Shown: positions 53,624-62,853 of the stretch, in pieces
How positions within the stretch are numbered: the stretch's first letter is position 1
How the letters are laid out: each line of letters starts with the position of its first letter
Source of the DNA: Aliiroseovarius sediminis
GTDB lineage: Bacteria; Pseudomonadota; Alphaproteobacteria; Rhodobacterales; Rhodobacteraceae
Length of the DNA: 64,000 bases
Assembly (NCBI RefSeq): GCF_022678485.1
Contig: NZ_JALBYP010000035.1
Coordinates: forward strand, 248,001 to 312,000
Direction of reading: 5' to 3'
Program-made: the position numbers and the translations under genes
Notes under the pieces: generated by a model
Databases searched by the model: none
What the model was told of the DNA's origin: nothing
The model's input: the letters and a program-made list of their open reading frames with translations, nothing else

Positions 53624-56600
53624 TTACGCGTCTTGCAACGGCTTGACCTCAATCTCGCGCTCTGATCGGGCCTTCATCGCACGCGCGGCCGCATGACTGG
53701 CGGCGAGCGTTGTGAAATACGGGATCTTGTCCATCAGCGCGACGCTGCGCATTTCGCGACTATCATTCACCGACTGCGTGCCTTCGGTCGTGTTCATGAC
53801 CAATTGAACTTCGCCATCCTTCATGCGGTCAACGATGTTGCGGCCCGGCTCGTACACCTTGGCGACGGTCTCGGTCTCGACACCATTCGCGGACAGGAAC
53901 GAGGCGGTGCCGCGGGTGGCCAGGATGGTAAACCCTAGCTCTTTCAAAAGCTTGGCGGTCTCGACCAATTGATCCGTTTTGTCGTTTTCCTTGATCGACA
54001 AGAACACGTTGCCTTCGGTCGGCAATACGGTGCCTGCCCCAAGCTGGGCCTTCAGGAACGCCATTGCGAAGCTTTTGTCCGCGCCCATGACCTCGCCGGT
54101 TGACCTCATTTCCGGGCCAAGGATGGTATCCACGCCGGGGAAACGGGCAAACGGCAAGACCGCCTCTTTCACGGCGTAAGTGTCAATCTCGGGGTTCACC
54201 AGATCGAACACATCCAGCTTTTCGCCCGCCATGACGCGCGCCGCGATGGACGCGATGGGCGACAGAACCGCCTTGGCCACGAACGGCACTGTGCGCGAGG
54301 CGCGGGGGTTCACCTCGATCAGGTAAATCTCGTCATCCTTCACGGCAAATTGCACGTTCATCAGACCGACCACGTTCAGCGCCAGAGCGAGCGCCTTTGT
54401 CTGCTCGCGCAGCCCAAGAATAATCTCGGGGCTGAGGCTGTAGGGCGGCAATGAACAGGCGCTGTCACCGGAATGCACGCCGGCTTCTTCGATATGCTGC
54501 ATGATGCCCGCGACGTGAACATTCTCGCCGTCACAAAGGGCATCAACGTCCACCTCGACCGCGCCGGACAGATAGCTGTCAAGCAGAACGGGGCTATCGC
54601 CCGACACCACCACGGCCTCGGCGATGTAACGTTCCAAATGAGCCATGTCGCGCACGATTTCCATCGCACGACCACCCAGCACATAGGAGGGGCGGATCAC
54701 CAGCGGAAAGCCGATATCTTCGGCGATTGCCAGCGCTTCGGCGTCGGTCGACGCAATACCGTTCTTCGGTTGCTTCAGATCCAACTGGTTGACCAGCGCC
54801 TGGAACCGTTCACGATCTTCGGCCAAGTCGATAGCATCGGGCGTGGTGCCAAGGATCGGAACGCCCTCGGCTTCCAACGCGTTGGCCAGCTTCAGGGGCG
54901 TCTGACCGCCGAACTGAACGATCACGCCATGCAGCGTCCCGTTCTCCTGTTCTTTCGTCAGGATCTCCATCACATGTTCGAAGGTCAGCGGCTCGAAATA
55001 CAGCCGGTCCGAGGTGTCATAGTCGGTCGATACAGTTTCGGGGTTGCAGTTGACCATGATCGTTTCATAACCCGCGTCGGTCAGCGCGAAACAGGCGTGG
55101 CAGCAGCAGTAATCAAACTCGATCCCCTGCCCGATCCGGTTCGGACCGCCACCCAGAATAACCACTTTCTTGCGGTCGGACGGGCGCGCCTCGCATTCGA
55201 CATCGCCCATCATCGGGGCCTCATAGGTCGAATACATGTAAGGCGTCTGGGCCTCAAACTCGGCCGCGCAAGTGTCGATGCGTTTGAACACCGCGTTCAC
55301 ACCAACCTTGCGGCGGGCGTTGCGCACATCGCTTTCCTTGAAGCCAGTCAGTTTGGCCAAGCGCGCATCGGTGAAGCCCATCATCTTGAGTTTGCGCAGA
55401 CCAGCCTCGTCCGACGGCAGGCCACTTTCCTTGATGGCGGCTTCGGCCTCGATGATTTCGCGGATACGGGCCAGGAACCACGGGTCAAAGGCGGTGCAGG
55501 CCTGAATATCCTCGTTCGACATGCCGAAACGCATGGCTTGTGCGATCTTCAGAATGCGGTCGGGGCGTTGTTCGGAAATCGCCTTGATGATCGCGGCCTG
55601 ATCCGGCGCGCCGGGGATGTCGATTTCGTCGAACCCGGTCAGGCCGGTTTCCATCGAAGCCAGCGCCTTTTGCAAGCTTTCGTGGATGGTGCGACCGATC
55701 GACATGACCTCGCCCACCGATTTCATTGCTGTGGTCAGTTCCGGCTTGGCGCCTGGGAATTTCTCGAACGCAAACCGCGGGATCTTGGTGACGACATAGT
55801 CGATGGTTGGTTCAAACGATGCGGGCGTAACCTTGGTGATGTCATTGTCCAGCTCATCCAGCGTATAGCCCACGGCCAGTTTCGCGGCGATCTTGGCGAT
55901 CGGGAAGCCGGTGGCTTTGGACGCCAGCGCGGACGACCGCGACACGCGCGGGTTCATCTCGATCACCACCATGCGGCCGTCTTCGGGGTTCACCGCCCAT
56001 TGCACGTTCGACCCACCGGTTTCCACGCCAATCTCGCGCAGCACGTTGATCGAGTGCGTGCGCATCAACTGGTATTCCTTGTCGGTCAACGTCAGCGCCG
56101 GCGCCACGGTGATCGAGTCGCCAGTGTGCACGCCCATCGGGTCCACGTTTTCGATGGAACAGACGATGATCGCGTTGTCGGCGGTGTCGCGCACCACCTC
56201 CATCTCGAACTCTTTCCAGCCCAGCAGGCTTTCGTCGATCAGAATCTGGCTGACGGGCGAAGCGTCCAGACCCGTGCGGCAGTAATGCTCGTATTCTTCG
56301 CGGTTATACGCCACGCCACCACCGGTGCCGCCCAAGGTGAAGGCCGGGCGGATGATCGCGGGCAGGCCGACATAATCAATCGCATCCAGACATTCCTGCA
56401 TCGTGTTGGCGATGGTGGCTTTCGGATTTTCGATACCTAACCGGTCCATCGCTTCACGAAACAGCTTGCGGTCCTCGGCCATTTCGATGGCGTCGCGCTT
56501 GGCGCCGATCAGTTCGACATTAAACTTGTCGAGAACGCCCAGATCGTCCAGTTCAAGCGCCGTGTTCAAGCCGGTCTGCCCACCCATTGTCGGCAGAAGC

Positions 56601-56854
56601 GCGTCGGGGCGTTCTTTCTCGATAATCTTGGTGACGACATCCGCAGTAATCGGCTCGATATAGGTCGCGTCCGCCATATCGGGATCAGTCATGATCGTCG
56701 CAGGGTTCGAGTTGACCAAAATCACCCGATACCCTTCTTCGCGCAAAGCCTTGCACGCTTGGGCACCGGAATAGTCGAATTCGCACGCCTGCCCAATAAT
56801 GATGGGCCCCGCGCCGATGATCATGATTGAGTTGATATCGGTTCTTTTAGGCAT
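53624..56854 (-). CDS. carB: Carbamoyl-phosphate synthase large subunit
   Basis: A 1076-residue enzyme with two homologous ATP-grasp halves (about residues 1-400 and 560-940, both starting with 'IIGAGP' or '[12 protein letters not shown]' loops) and an allosteric domain at the end. It makes carbamoyl phosphate for arginine and pyrimidines. '[10 protein letters not shown]' and '[14 protein letters not shown]' are ATP-binding motifs. ATG 56854 gives the standard '[18 protein letters not shown]' start; the frame is open another 47 codons upstream. carA is not adjacent. Confidence 0.97.
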   Translation of the reverse strand: MPKRTDINSIMIIGAGPIIIGQACEFDYSGAQACKALREEGYRVILVNSNPATIMTDPDMADATYIEPITADVVTKIIEKERPDALLPTMGGQTGLNTALELDDLGVLDKFNVELIGAKRDAIEMAEDRKLFREAMDRLGIENPKATIANTMQECLDAIDYVGLPAIIRPAFTLGGTGGGVAYNREEYEHYCRTGLDASPVSQILIDESLLGWKEFEMEVVRDTADNAIIVCSIENVDPMGVHTGDSITVAPALTLTDKEYQLMRTHSINVLREIGVETGGSNVQWAVNPEDGRMVVIEMNPRVSRSSALASKATGFPIAKIAAKLAVGYTLDELDNDITKVTPASFEPTIDYVVTKIPRFAFEKFPGAKPELTTAMKSVGEVMSIGRTIHESLQKALASMETGLTGFDEIDIPGAPDQAAIIKAISEQRPDRILKIAQAMRFGMSNEDIQACTAFDPWFLARIREIIEAEAAIKESGLPSDEAGLRKLKMMGFTDARLAKLTGFKESDVRNARRKVGVNAVFKRIDTCAAEFEAQTPYMYSTYEAPMMGDVECEARPSDRKKVVILGGGPNRIGQGIEFDYCCCHACFALTDAGYETIMVNCNPETVSTDYDTSDRLYFEPLTFEHVMEILTKEQENGTLHGVIVQFGGQTPLKLANALEAEGVPILGTTPDAIDLAEDRERFQALVNQLDLKQPKNGIASTDAEALAIAEDIGFPLVIRPSYVLGGRAMEIVRDMAHLERYIAEAVVVSGDSPVLLDSYLSGAVEVDVDALCDGENVHVAGIMQHIEEAGVHSGDSACSLPPYSLSPEIILGLREQTKALALALNVVGLMNVQFAVKDDEIYLIEVNPRASRTVPFVAKAVLSPIASIAARVMAGEKLDVFDLVNPEIDTYAVKEAVLPFARFPGVDTILGPEMRSTGEVMGADKSFAMAFLKAQLGAGTVLPTEGNVFLSIKENDKTDQLVETAKLLKELGFTILATRGTASFLSANGVETETVAKVYEPGRNIVDRMKDGEVQLVMNTTEGTQSVNDSREMRSVALMDKIPYFTTLAASHAAARAMKARSEREIEVKPLQDA

Positions 56855-57069
56855 AGTGACCCCCATCAGCAGACTGGATCGCGGCCGGGATTCTCGCCCG
56901 CGCGCAAATTGTCGTGGGTTATAGAGATGCTTCGCGAAGGTGCAATAGCCACGATGCCTTGAGGGCCAAGAAAGTGATGCTAACCTATGCTTCAAGGATG
57001 TTTCTTATTTGCCAAACAATCAGCGGGGCGGTAAACAAAAATGCTCCTGAAGGCCCTGTTATCACGTTA

Positions 57070-58029
57070 ATGAACCAGTTTCTAAAATTCAGTTTGTGCT
57101 ATTTTGCACTTGCAACCCTGATTGCATTCATTTTTCGCGACAACGCGCCAGAAGCGGTCGGCGAGGTTGTACGCCTGATGGGCGGGGCCGTAATGTTGCT
57201 GTTTTTTCTGACATTCACGTTCGTCTGTTTCGGACTGATCGGTAACGCGATCTTTCACACAAAAGCCCCGCGCGACACCATTCTAGATGCGTTCAAAGCG
57301 ACAATCGCAACGGCATATTTCCAGGCCGCTTTCTTGATCTCGAAGACCGCGATGCCTTACATTGTTCCCTTCTATGCCGACCCGGCCTTTGCCAATGCTG
57401 ATGTGTTTCTACATTTTGGAACCGCGCCTTGGATCCTGGCCCACGATTGGGGCGCGGTGTTGCCAACAGAGTGGCTGGCTGGCGTTTACCTTTACGGGTG
57501 GATGTGGCCGGCGATCATGTTACCGGTTGCGTTGGCGACTTTGGACAGCGACAAAATACGGGTTCATCGTATATTGATCCTATATGTCTCGGCGTGGATC
57601 ATCGTCGGAAACTTTCTGGCTCTAACGGGCATGTCTGCTGGTCCAATTTTCTTTGACCGCCTGTATGGGGGCGATCAATTCGCGGCCCTGCCCACCGCGT
57701 TCCTGCCGATCGGACCGAATATGCAATCCATCCGGACAACTCAGGAAAGTCTGTGGTTTGTATATACGGAACTGGATCAGGCCCAAGGTTCGGGGATATC
57801 GGCATTCCCAAGCGTTCATGTGTCCGTCGCCACGCTGACGGCGATCTATATTTATGAACGGTGGCGTTATACCCTTCCCCTCGCGTTGGTCGGGGTGGCG
57901 GCGATCCTGTATATGTCCATCTATACCGGCTACCACTATGCGGTCGATGGCTATGTTTCGATCGTCGTCATAATGGGATTGTGGCTTTATTTACGCCGCC
58001 GCGACGCGATGGCCACCCAAACCGCGTGA
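57070..58029 (+). CDS. PAP2-superfamily membrane protein
   Basis: A 319-residue protein with about eight membrane segments. '[13 protein letters not shown]' (about residues 238-250) and '[11 protein letters not shown]' (about 287-297) are the C2 and C3 motifs of PAP2 phosphatases and of the inositol-phosphoceramide synthase-like relatives. It may act on lipid phosphates or transfer phospho-head groups. ATG 57070 is a choice among several (56977 or 56998 are possible), since no ribosome binding site is strong. It is divergent from carB. Confidence 0.75.
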   Translation: MNQFLKFSLCYFALATLIAFIFRDNAPEAVGEVVRLMGGAVMLLFFLTFTFVCFGLIGNAIFHTKAPRDTILDAFKATIATAYFQAAFLISKTAMPYIVPFYADPAFANADVFLHFGTAPWILAHDWGAVLPTEWLAGVYLYGWMWPAIMLPVALATLDSDKIRVHRILILYVSAWIIVGNFLALTGMSAGPIFFDRLYGGDQFAALPTAFLPIGPNMQSIRTTQESLWFVYTELDQAQGSGISAFPSVHVSVATLTAIYIYERWRYTLPLALVGVAAILYMSIYTGYHYAVDGYVSIVVIMGLWLYLRRRDAMATQTA

Positions 58030-58112
58030 ATAGTGCCCACCGCACACTTGACTTTGCGCGCCAAGGCAGGTGTATCGGCGCGATACATATGAACCGCTCT
58101 TGGGGGCATCCA

Positions 58113-59963
58113 ATGCACGCTTTTCGCAGCCATACTTGCGCTGAACTGAACAAATCGAATGTTGGCGACACGGTGCGCCTGTCTGGGTGGGTCCACCGGA
58201 TTCGCGATCATGGAGGCATCTTGTTCATTGATCTGCGCGACCATTATGGCATCACGCAAGTTTTGTGCGACCCCGACAGCCCCGTCTTTACCGAGGTCGA
58301 GAAACTCCGCGCCGAATGGTGTATTCGCATCGATGGCACCGTAAAGGCCCGCGATGCAGATTTGGTGAACGACAAAATCCCAACCGGCGAGATTGAGGTT
58401 TTCGTGCGCGATCTTGAGGTTCTGGGCGCGTCGGACGAACTGCCGTTGATGGTATTTGGCGATCAGGAATACCCGGAAGAAACGCGGTTGAAATACCGTT
58501 TCCTTGATCTGCGCCGCGAGGTGATGCAGAACAACATGACGTTGCGCGCGGACGTTGTTGCATCCATGCGCAAGCGGATGTGGGAACAGGGTTTCCGTGA
58601 ATATCAGACGCCGATCATCACCGCATCCAGCCCAGAAGGCGCGCGGGATTTCCTTGTGCCGTCGCGTTTGCATCCGGGAAAGTTCTACGCACTGCCGCAA
58701 GCCCCCCAGCAGTTCAAGCAGCTGATGATGGTCGCCGGGTTCGACAAGTATTTCCAGATCGCGCCGTGCTTCCGCGACGAAGACCCGCGCGCCGACCGCT
58801 CGCCGACTGATTTCTATCAACTTGATATGGAGATGTCGTTTGTCACCCAGCAGGACGTGTTTGACACGATCCAGCCGGTGTTGCGCGGTGTGTTTGAAGA
58901 GTTTAGCGGAGGCCGCAGAGTCGACCAGAACTGGCCGCAGATTTCCTATAAGGACGCAGCACTTTGGTATGGCACCGACAAGCCTGACCTGCGCAACCCG
59001 ATCAAGATGCAGATCGTGTCAGACCATTTTCGCGGTTCGGGCTTTGCGATCTTTGCGAGCCTCTTGGAACAGGACGGCACCGAAATCCGCGCCATTCCCG
59101 CCCCAACCGGCGGGTCGCGCAAATTCTGTGATCGGATGAACAAATTTGCGCAACAGGAAGGTCTGCCCGGCATGGGGTATATCTTCTGGCGCGAGAAAAC
59201 AGCAGACTCGGTCGCGCAGGAACTGGGCATCAAGGTCAAAGAAGCCCAGGCCAAGCTGAAATCGGGCGAAGTCGAAGGTGGCATGGAAGCCGCTGGGCCA
59301 TTGGCCAAGAACATCGGCCCCGAACGGACCGAGGCGATCCGCCAGCAACTGGGCCTGGGTATTGGCGACGCCGCGTTCTTCCTGGGTGGCAAGCCCAAGG
59401 CGTTCGAGGCCGTCGCGGGACGTGCGCGCACCGTCATCGGCGACGAGTTGGGCCTGACCGACAAAGACCGTTTCGCCTTTGCCTGGATCGTGGATTTCCC
59501 GATCTTCCAGATGGATGATGAAACCGGCAAGCTGGACTTCGACCACAACCCCTTCTCGATGCCGCAAGGCGGGATGGCGGCGTTGGAAGGCGATCCGTTG
59601 GATGTGAAGGGCTTCCAGTATGATCTGGCCTGCAACGGCTATGAACTGGTTTCTGGGGCCATTCGGAACCACAAGCCCGAAATCATGTTCAAGGCCTTTG
59701 AACTGGCAGGCTACGGCGAAGACGAGGTGCGTAAGCGGTTCGGCGGTATGGTCAACGCCTTCCAATACGGCGCGCCCCCGCATGGTGGTTGCGCCGCCGG
59801 AGTGGACCGGATCGTGATGCTGCTGGCGGATGAGGACAACATCCGCGAGGTGATGATGTTCCCGATGAATCAACGCGCCGAAGATCTGATGATGAACGCG
59901 CCCAGCGAACCGCAGAACGAACAGTTGCGCGAATTACATTTGCGCGTGATCCCGCAGGAATAA
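58113..59963 (+). CDS. aspS: Aspartyl-tRNA synthetase
   Basis: A 616-residue class II synthetase of the bacterial type: N-terminal OB-fold anticodon domain ('[20 protein letters not shown]'), motif 2 '[19 protein letters not shown]', a GAD insertion domain (about residues 290-430) and motif 3 '[15 protein letters not shown]' near the end. Length is about 25 residues above what I expect for roseobacters (about 591), caused by a charged helical stretch in the GAD domain around residues 370-395. GGGGG precedes the ATG. A terminator follows. Confidence 0.95.
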   Translation: MHAFRSHTCAELNKSNVGDTVRLSGWVHRIRDHGGILFIDLRDHYGITQVLCDPDSPVFTEVEKLRAEWCIRIDGTVKARDADLVNDKIPTGEIEVFVRDLEVLGASDELPLMVFGDQEYPEETRLKYRFLDLRREVMQNNMTLRADVVASMRKRMWEQGFREYQTPIITASSPEGARDFLVPSRLHPGKFYALPQAPQQFKQLMMVAGFDKYFQIAPCFRDEDPRADRSPTDFYQLDMEMSFVTQQDVFDTIQPVLRGVFEEFSGGRRVDQNWPQISYKDAALWYGTDKPDLRNPIKMQIVSDHFRGSGFAIFASLLEQDGTEIRAIPAPTGGSRKFCDRMNKFAQQEGLPGMGYIFWREKTADSVAQELGIKVKEAQAKLKSGEVEGGMEAAGPLAKNIGPERTEAIRQQLGLGIGDAAFFLGGKPKAFEAVAGRARTVIGDELGLTDKDRFAFAWIVDFPIFQMDDETGKLDFDHNPFSMPQGGMAALEGDPLDVKGFQYDLACNGYELVSGAIRNHKPEIMFKAFELAGYGEDEVRKRFGGMVNAFQYGAPPHGGCAAGVDRIVMLLADEDNIREVMMFPMNQRAEDLMMNAPSEPQNEQLRELHLRVIPQE

Positions 59964-60002
59964 TTGCCCGCACGCGGTGGCGCCGCAGGTTCGGAATAAC
60001 GA

Positions 60003-60031
60003 AAGGGTGCGTGTGAACCACACGCACCCTT
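60003..60031 (+). terminator. Strong hairpin terminator after aspS
   Basis: AAGGGTGCGTGTG and CACACGCACCCTT form a perfect 13-base stem around AAC, followed by GTTTC. It begins 39 bases after the aspS stop. Confidence 0.85.
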
Positions 60032-60131
60032 GTTTCGACGGCAGCTCGTCGAAAAGCACTCTTGTCACGATACTTATTACCGGACGGGTATTAGGCGTAT
60101 TAACTGCCAGATCGTTTAACCGGCCCTTTCG

Positions 60132-60251
60132 TCAGGCCACAGTCAAAACCAGTGCAACGACCAACATGGCCGCACCAGAGACTAAAACAGTCCAGTCAAT
60201 CACAGCATTACCAAACTCATCATCAGCAAAACGTTTAATCAGGTTTTTCAT
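60132..60251 (-). CDS. Flp-pilin-like microprotein (39 residues)
   Basis: The minus strand encodes a 39-residue peptide: a short basic start 'MKNLIKRFADDE', then 'FGNAVIDWTVLV' and one hydrophobic helix to the end. This is the layout of class IVb (Flp/Fap) prepilins, in which a peptidase cuts after Gly in 'G-xxxx-EY'; here 'G-NAVI-DW' has the same spacing with Asp-Trp. A GAGGG site lies seven or eight bases before the ATG, and the stop is TGA. No tad cluster is in the window. The rest of 59964-60447 holds only the aspS terminator and a weak inverted repeat (TGCCCTGC/GCAGGGCA, about 60330-60356). Confidence 0.7.
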   Translation of the reverse strand: MKNLIKRFADDEFGNAVIDWTVLVSGAAMLVVALVLTVA

Positions 60252-60447
60252 AATACAACCCTCGTCTTAATACTCTTCTCACCCCGTCTGATGTTGTTTT
60301 CCCATTGGAATTGGGCGGAATTGAGGTGCCCTGCGGCCAATTTCGTGCAGGGCAGAGGCATTTTCGCGGCAGTGGGTAGGGCGACGCAACGTCAACCGTA
60401 AGAGGGCCGGATCGACTTGTCCGGGCGTGCGCCGCGCCTTTCGCCGA

Positions 60448-61167
60448 TTACAAGACCTGTCGCTCGGCCAACCGATCCTGTAACAAGCCCTTGACCCGTT
60501 CCAGATCTGCGCTGGTCTTTCGCCCTTCGGCGCGGGATTGCGCCAATCGGGTGGCGGCGACCTCTAGCGGGTTATCGTGGGCGCTGCGCGCGACCCCGCC
60601 CAGAAATTGCGCAAGATAGTCCTGCGTCGGTCCATCGGCACCCTTTCGCACCAGTGCGACCGCATGGCTAAGATCATCTTGGAAGGCGATATCATCCGAT
60701 TCTATCACCTCTTGCGATAACAAACGAAGGGTGCGCGACCCTTCGGGCGGTGGCAGGACAGCCAAGATGCTGCTTTGAAAGACCGCAAGGCTGTCGACAG
60801 GCTTTGCCAAGAACCCATCGGCACCCGCATCAATGGCGGCTGCGCGGTTGGCGTCATCCCCGCTCATCCCCAGAAGAACGGGAACGCGGACCGGATCGGC
60901 TGCCAGTTCTGCGATCAGATCCGCGCCGAACCCGTCCGGCAGCCCCATATCTACAATGACAATCGACGGGCGATAGACCTGCAAATGTCGGTACGCGGCG
61001 CGCAGGCTATCGGCCCGGCGGATGCGTGCGCCTGATCGCAGGCTCAAAAGCCGGATCGCCTCGGACGCAAAGCGGCTGTCTTCGACAACCAGAACCGTCA
61101 ACCCCTGAAGGGGACGGTCAGGGGTCGGGATGGGCCTCATCATCAGTTGTTCAAGATCATCGCTCAT
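60448..61167 (-). CDS. Response regulator (REC domain, no recognised output domain)
   Basis: A 239-residue protein. Residues about 22-145 are a receiver domain with the acidic pair Glu 29/Asp 30, phospho-acceptor Asp 73 ('VIVDMGLPDG'), Ser 102 and Lys 122 ('LAKPVD'). The C-terminal 90 residues are helical and show no DNA-binding or enzymatic motif. AAGGAG precedes ATG 61167. No histidine kinase gene is next to it, so it is an orphan regulator; its partner is unknown. Confidence 0.85.
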   Translation of the reverse strand: MSDDLEQLMMRPIPTPDRPLQGLTVLVVEDSRFASEAIRLLSLRSGARIRRADSLRAAYRHLQVYRPSIVIVDMGLPDGFGADLIAELAADPVRVPVLLGMSGDDANRAAAIDAGADGFLAKPVDSLAVFQSSILAVLPPPEGSRTLRLLSQEVIESDDIAFQDDLSHAVALVRKGADGPTQDYLAQFLGGVARSAHDNPLEVAATRLAQSRAEGRKTSADLERVKGLLQDRLAERQVL

Positions 61168-61326
61168 CGGTTCTCTCCTTTCGGCGACCAACTTGAACGA
61201 AAACTGCCTAACAATCGGTTAAACCCACACGCGTAGCTGTCGGATTCGTGATTGCGGCGGCGCAGCACTTGCCCGAACGACGCAACCCCGGCATAACCTA
61301 GTCAAGATTGAACGGAGATAAATGAA

Positions 61327-61731
61327 ATGATCGGACGCCTGAATCACGTAGCGATAGCCGTGCCGGATCTGGACGCCGCCGTCGTGCAATATCGCGACAC
61401 ATTGGGGGCCGAGGTCGGCGCACCCCAAGACGAACCCGATCACGGCGTCACGGTCGTCTTCATCACCTTGCCCAACACCAAGATCGAACTGCTGCATCCG
61501 CTTGGTGAAAGCTCGCCCATCGCCGGGTTTCTTGAAAAAAACCCAGCCGGCGGCATTCATCATATCTGTTACGAGGTCGACGACATCATCGCCGCCCGCG
61601 ACAAGCTTCAAGACGCAGGCGCGCGCGTTCTGGGGACCGGAGAGCCCAAGATCGGCGCACACGGCAAACCTGTTCTGTTTCTGCATCCCAAGGACTTCAA
61701 CGGCACGCTGGTCGAACTGGAGCAAGTCTGA
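61327..61731 (+). CDS. mce: Methylmalonyl-CoA epimerase
   Basis: A 134-residue vicinal-oxygen-chelate fold enzyme that interconverts the two methylmalonyl-CoA epimers in propionyl-CoA breakdown and the ethylmalonyl-CoA pathway. 'LNHVAIAVPDLDAA' at the start and 'GIHHICYEVDDI' supply metal-binding His residues, and the last Glu is in 'GTLVELEQV'. GGAG precedes the ATG. Its stop overlaps the next ATG by one base (TGATG). meaB of the same pathway is at 43943. Confidence 0.93.
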   Translation: MIGRLNHVAIAVPDLDAAVVQYRDTLGAEVGAPQDEPDHGVTVVFITLPNTKIELLHPLGESSPIAGFLEKNPAGGIHHICYEVDDIIAARDKLQDAGARVLGTGEPKIGAHGKPVLFLHPKDFNGTLVELEQV

Positions 61732-62006
61732 TGAACATCACCGCCGCCATCGTTCTTTATGTGGTGATCTGGTTCGTGACCATGTTCGTGGTGCTGCCAA
61801 TCGGCCGACGCACCCAAGGGGACGAAGGCAAGGTGGTGCCCGGCACCCATGCAGGCGCACCGACAAATTTTCGGCTGAAACGCACATTGGTCATCGTCAC
61901 GATCATCGGCACCGCCATCTGGGCGGTTGTTGCAGGCGTCATCGTGTCCGGCTGGGTCACGATCGAGGATATAGACTGGTTCAACCGACTGGACGCGCTG
62001 AAATAG
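61731..62006 (+). CDS. DUF1467-type small membrane protein
   Basis: A 91-residue protein with two membrane helices (about residues 4-24 and 54-76) and a cytoplasmic-loop segment 'PIGRRTQGDEGKVVPGT', the DUF1467 signature. Its ATG overlaps the mce stop, a linkage seen in other Rhodobacterales. Function unknown. Confidence 0.82.
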   Translation: MNITAAIVLYVVIWFVTMFVVLPIGRRTQGDEGKVVPGTHAGAPTNFRLKRTLVIVTIIGTAIWAVVAGVIVSGWVTIEDIDWFNRLDALK

Positions 62007-62016
62007 CGTCAACCCC

Positions 62017-62760
62017 TCAGCCGTGCGCCTGATGTACCGCGACCCGCCCTTCACTGGTCAGCAACCAAGCCTCACGCCCCTCGATCACCACGGCAGACAA
62101 TGCTTTTCCATGCCCCGCACCGGTGTCGATATTCAGTCGGTTGCCGTAATGCGTCACCTTATCCACCGGTGTATGACCATGAACGATTAGCGCGCCGTGG
62201 TCCGCTGTCGATACATGAAACGGCTTGCGAATCCAGCACAGGTCATCCTCGGACTGCGCGTCCAGCGGCACACCGGGGCGGATGCCAGCGTGGACAAAAC
62301 ACAAATCGCCCAACCGGTGCATGGCAGGCAGGTGTTCAAGAAACGCGTGATGGGCGGCTGGCACAGCGGCACGGGCAGTTGGGTGCAACTGATACATACG
62401 GATGTCTTCGGGCACCTCGACCCCGTAGCTTTCCATTGTACGGACCCCGCCAATGCGTGGGTGCAGCCAGTTGTGGCCGACCAGTAGATGGGGGTCCACC
62501 ATTGACGGGTCGCGCAAGAACATCGCCATCATGCGGTCGTGATTGCCCTTCAGCGTCACCCAGTTTTCGCCCCGCGCGCGGCCATCAAGAAGATGGTCAA
62601 TCACGCCGCGGCTGTCGGGGCCGCGATCCACTAGATCGCCAACATGGACAACGGGCGCCGACGCATCGCCGGTGCGCGCACGGTCCTGCGCGATCAGCCC
62701 GTGCGCGGCGCGCAGTCGGTCAAGCTGCCCGTGAATATCTCCAATCGCGTATGCTCGCAT
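62017..62760 (-). CDS. Metallophosphatase of the PPP family (serine/threonine phosphatase-like)
   Basis: A 247-residue enzyme with the three calcineurin-type motifs 'GDIHG' (7-11), 'GDLVDRG' (about 43-49) and 'GNHDRMM' (about 72-78), and 'HGHTP' near the C-terminus. It could be a protein phosphatase or a nucleotide hydrolase (ApaH-like). GAGGGGAA precedes ATG 62760. It is convergent with the DUF1467 gene and follows the serA terminator. Confidence 0.88.
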   Translation of the reverse strand: MRAYAIGDIHGQLDRLRAAHGLIAQDRARTGDASAPVVHVGDLVDRGPDSRGVIDHLLDGRARGENWVTLKGNHDRMMAMFLRDPSMVDPHLLVGHNWLHPRIGGVRTMESYGVEVPEDIRMYQLHPTARAAVPAAHHAFLEHLPAMHRLGDLCFVHAGIRPGVPLDAQSEDDLCWIRKPFHVSTADHGALIVHGHTPVDKVTHYGNRLNIDTGAGHGKALSAVVIEGREAWLLTSEGRVAVHQAHG

Positions 62761-62798
62761 GAAAATTCCCCTCTTCGTCGCCAAGTTAGACGGACAGA

Positions 62799-62835
62799 CA
62801 AAAAAGGAAAGCCCCGGCATAGGACCGGGGCTTTC
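62799..62835 (-). terminator. Rho-independent terminator of serA
   Basis: GAAAGCCCCGG and CCGGGGCTTTC (62807-62817 and 62825-62835) form a perfect 11-base stem, followed on the minus strand by CC-type bases and six T. It lies 19 bases after the serA stop. Confidence 0.9.
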
Positions 62836-62853
62836 GTATGATCTTCATCGCGA

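Noticed and set aside
53050-53652. A 200-codon minus-strand frame after carB
   Set aside because: The protein-like sequence in this interval is in a different minus-strand register, and the frame also overlaps the end of carB.
54473-56440. A 655-codon open frame antisense to carB
   Set aside because: Its composition follows the complement of the carB codons, and carB is a certain gene. Long antisense frames are expected in GC-rich DNA.
59977-60270. A 97-codon plus-strand frame after aspS
   Set aside because: It runs through the aspS terminator and has no family features. The opposite strand holds a better short gene with a ribosome binding site.
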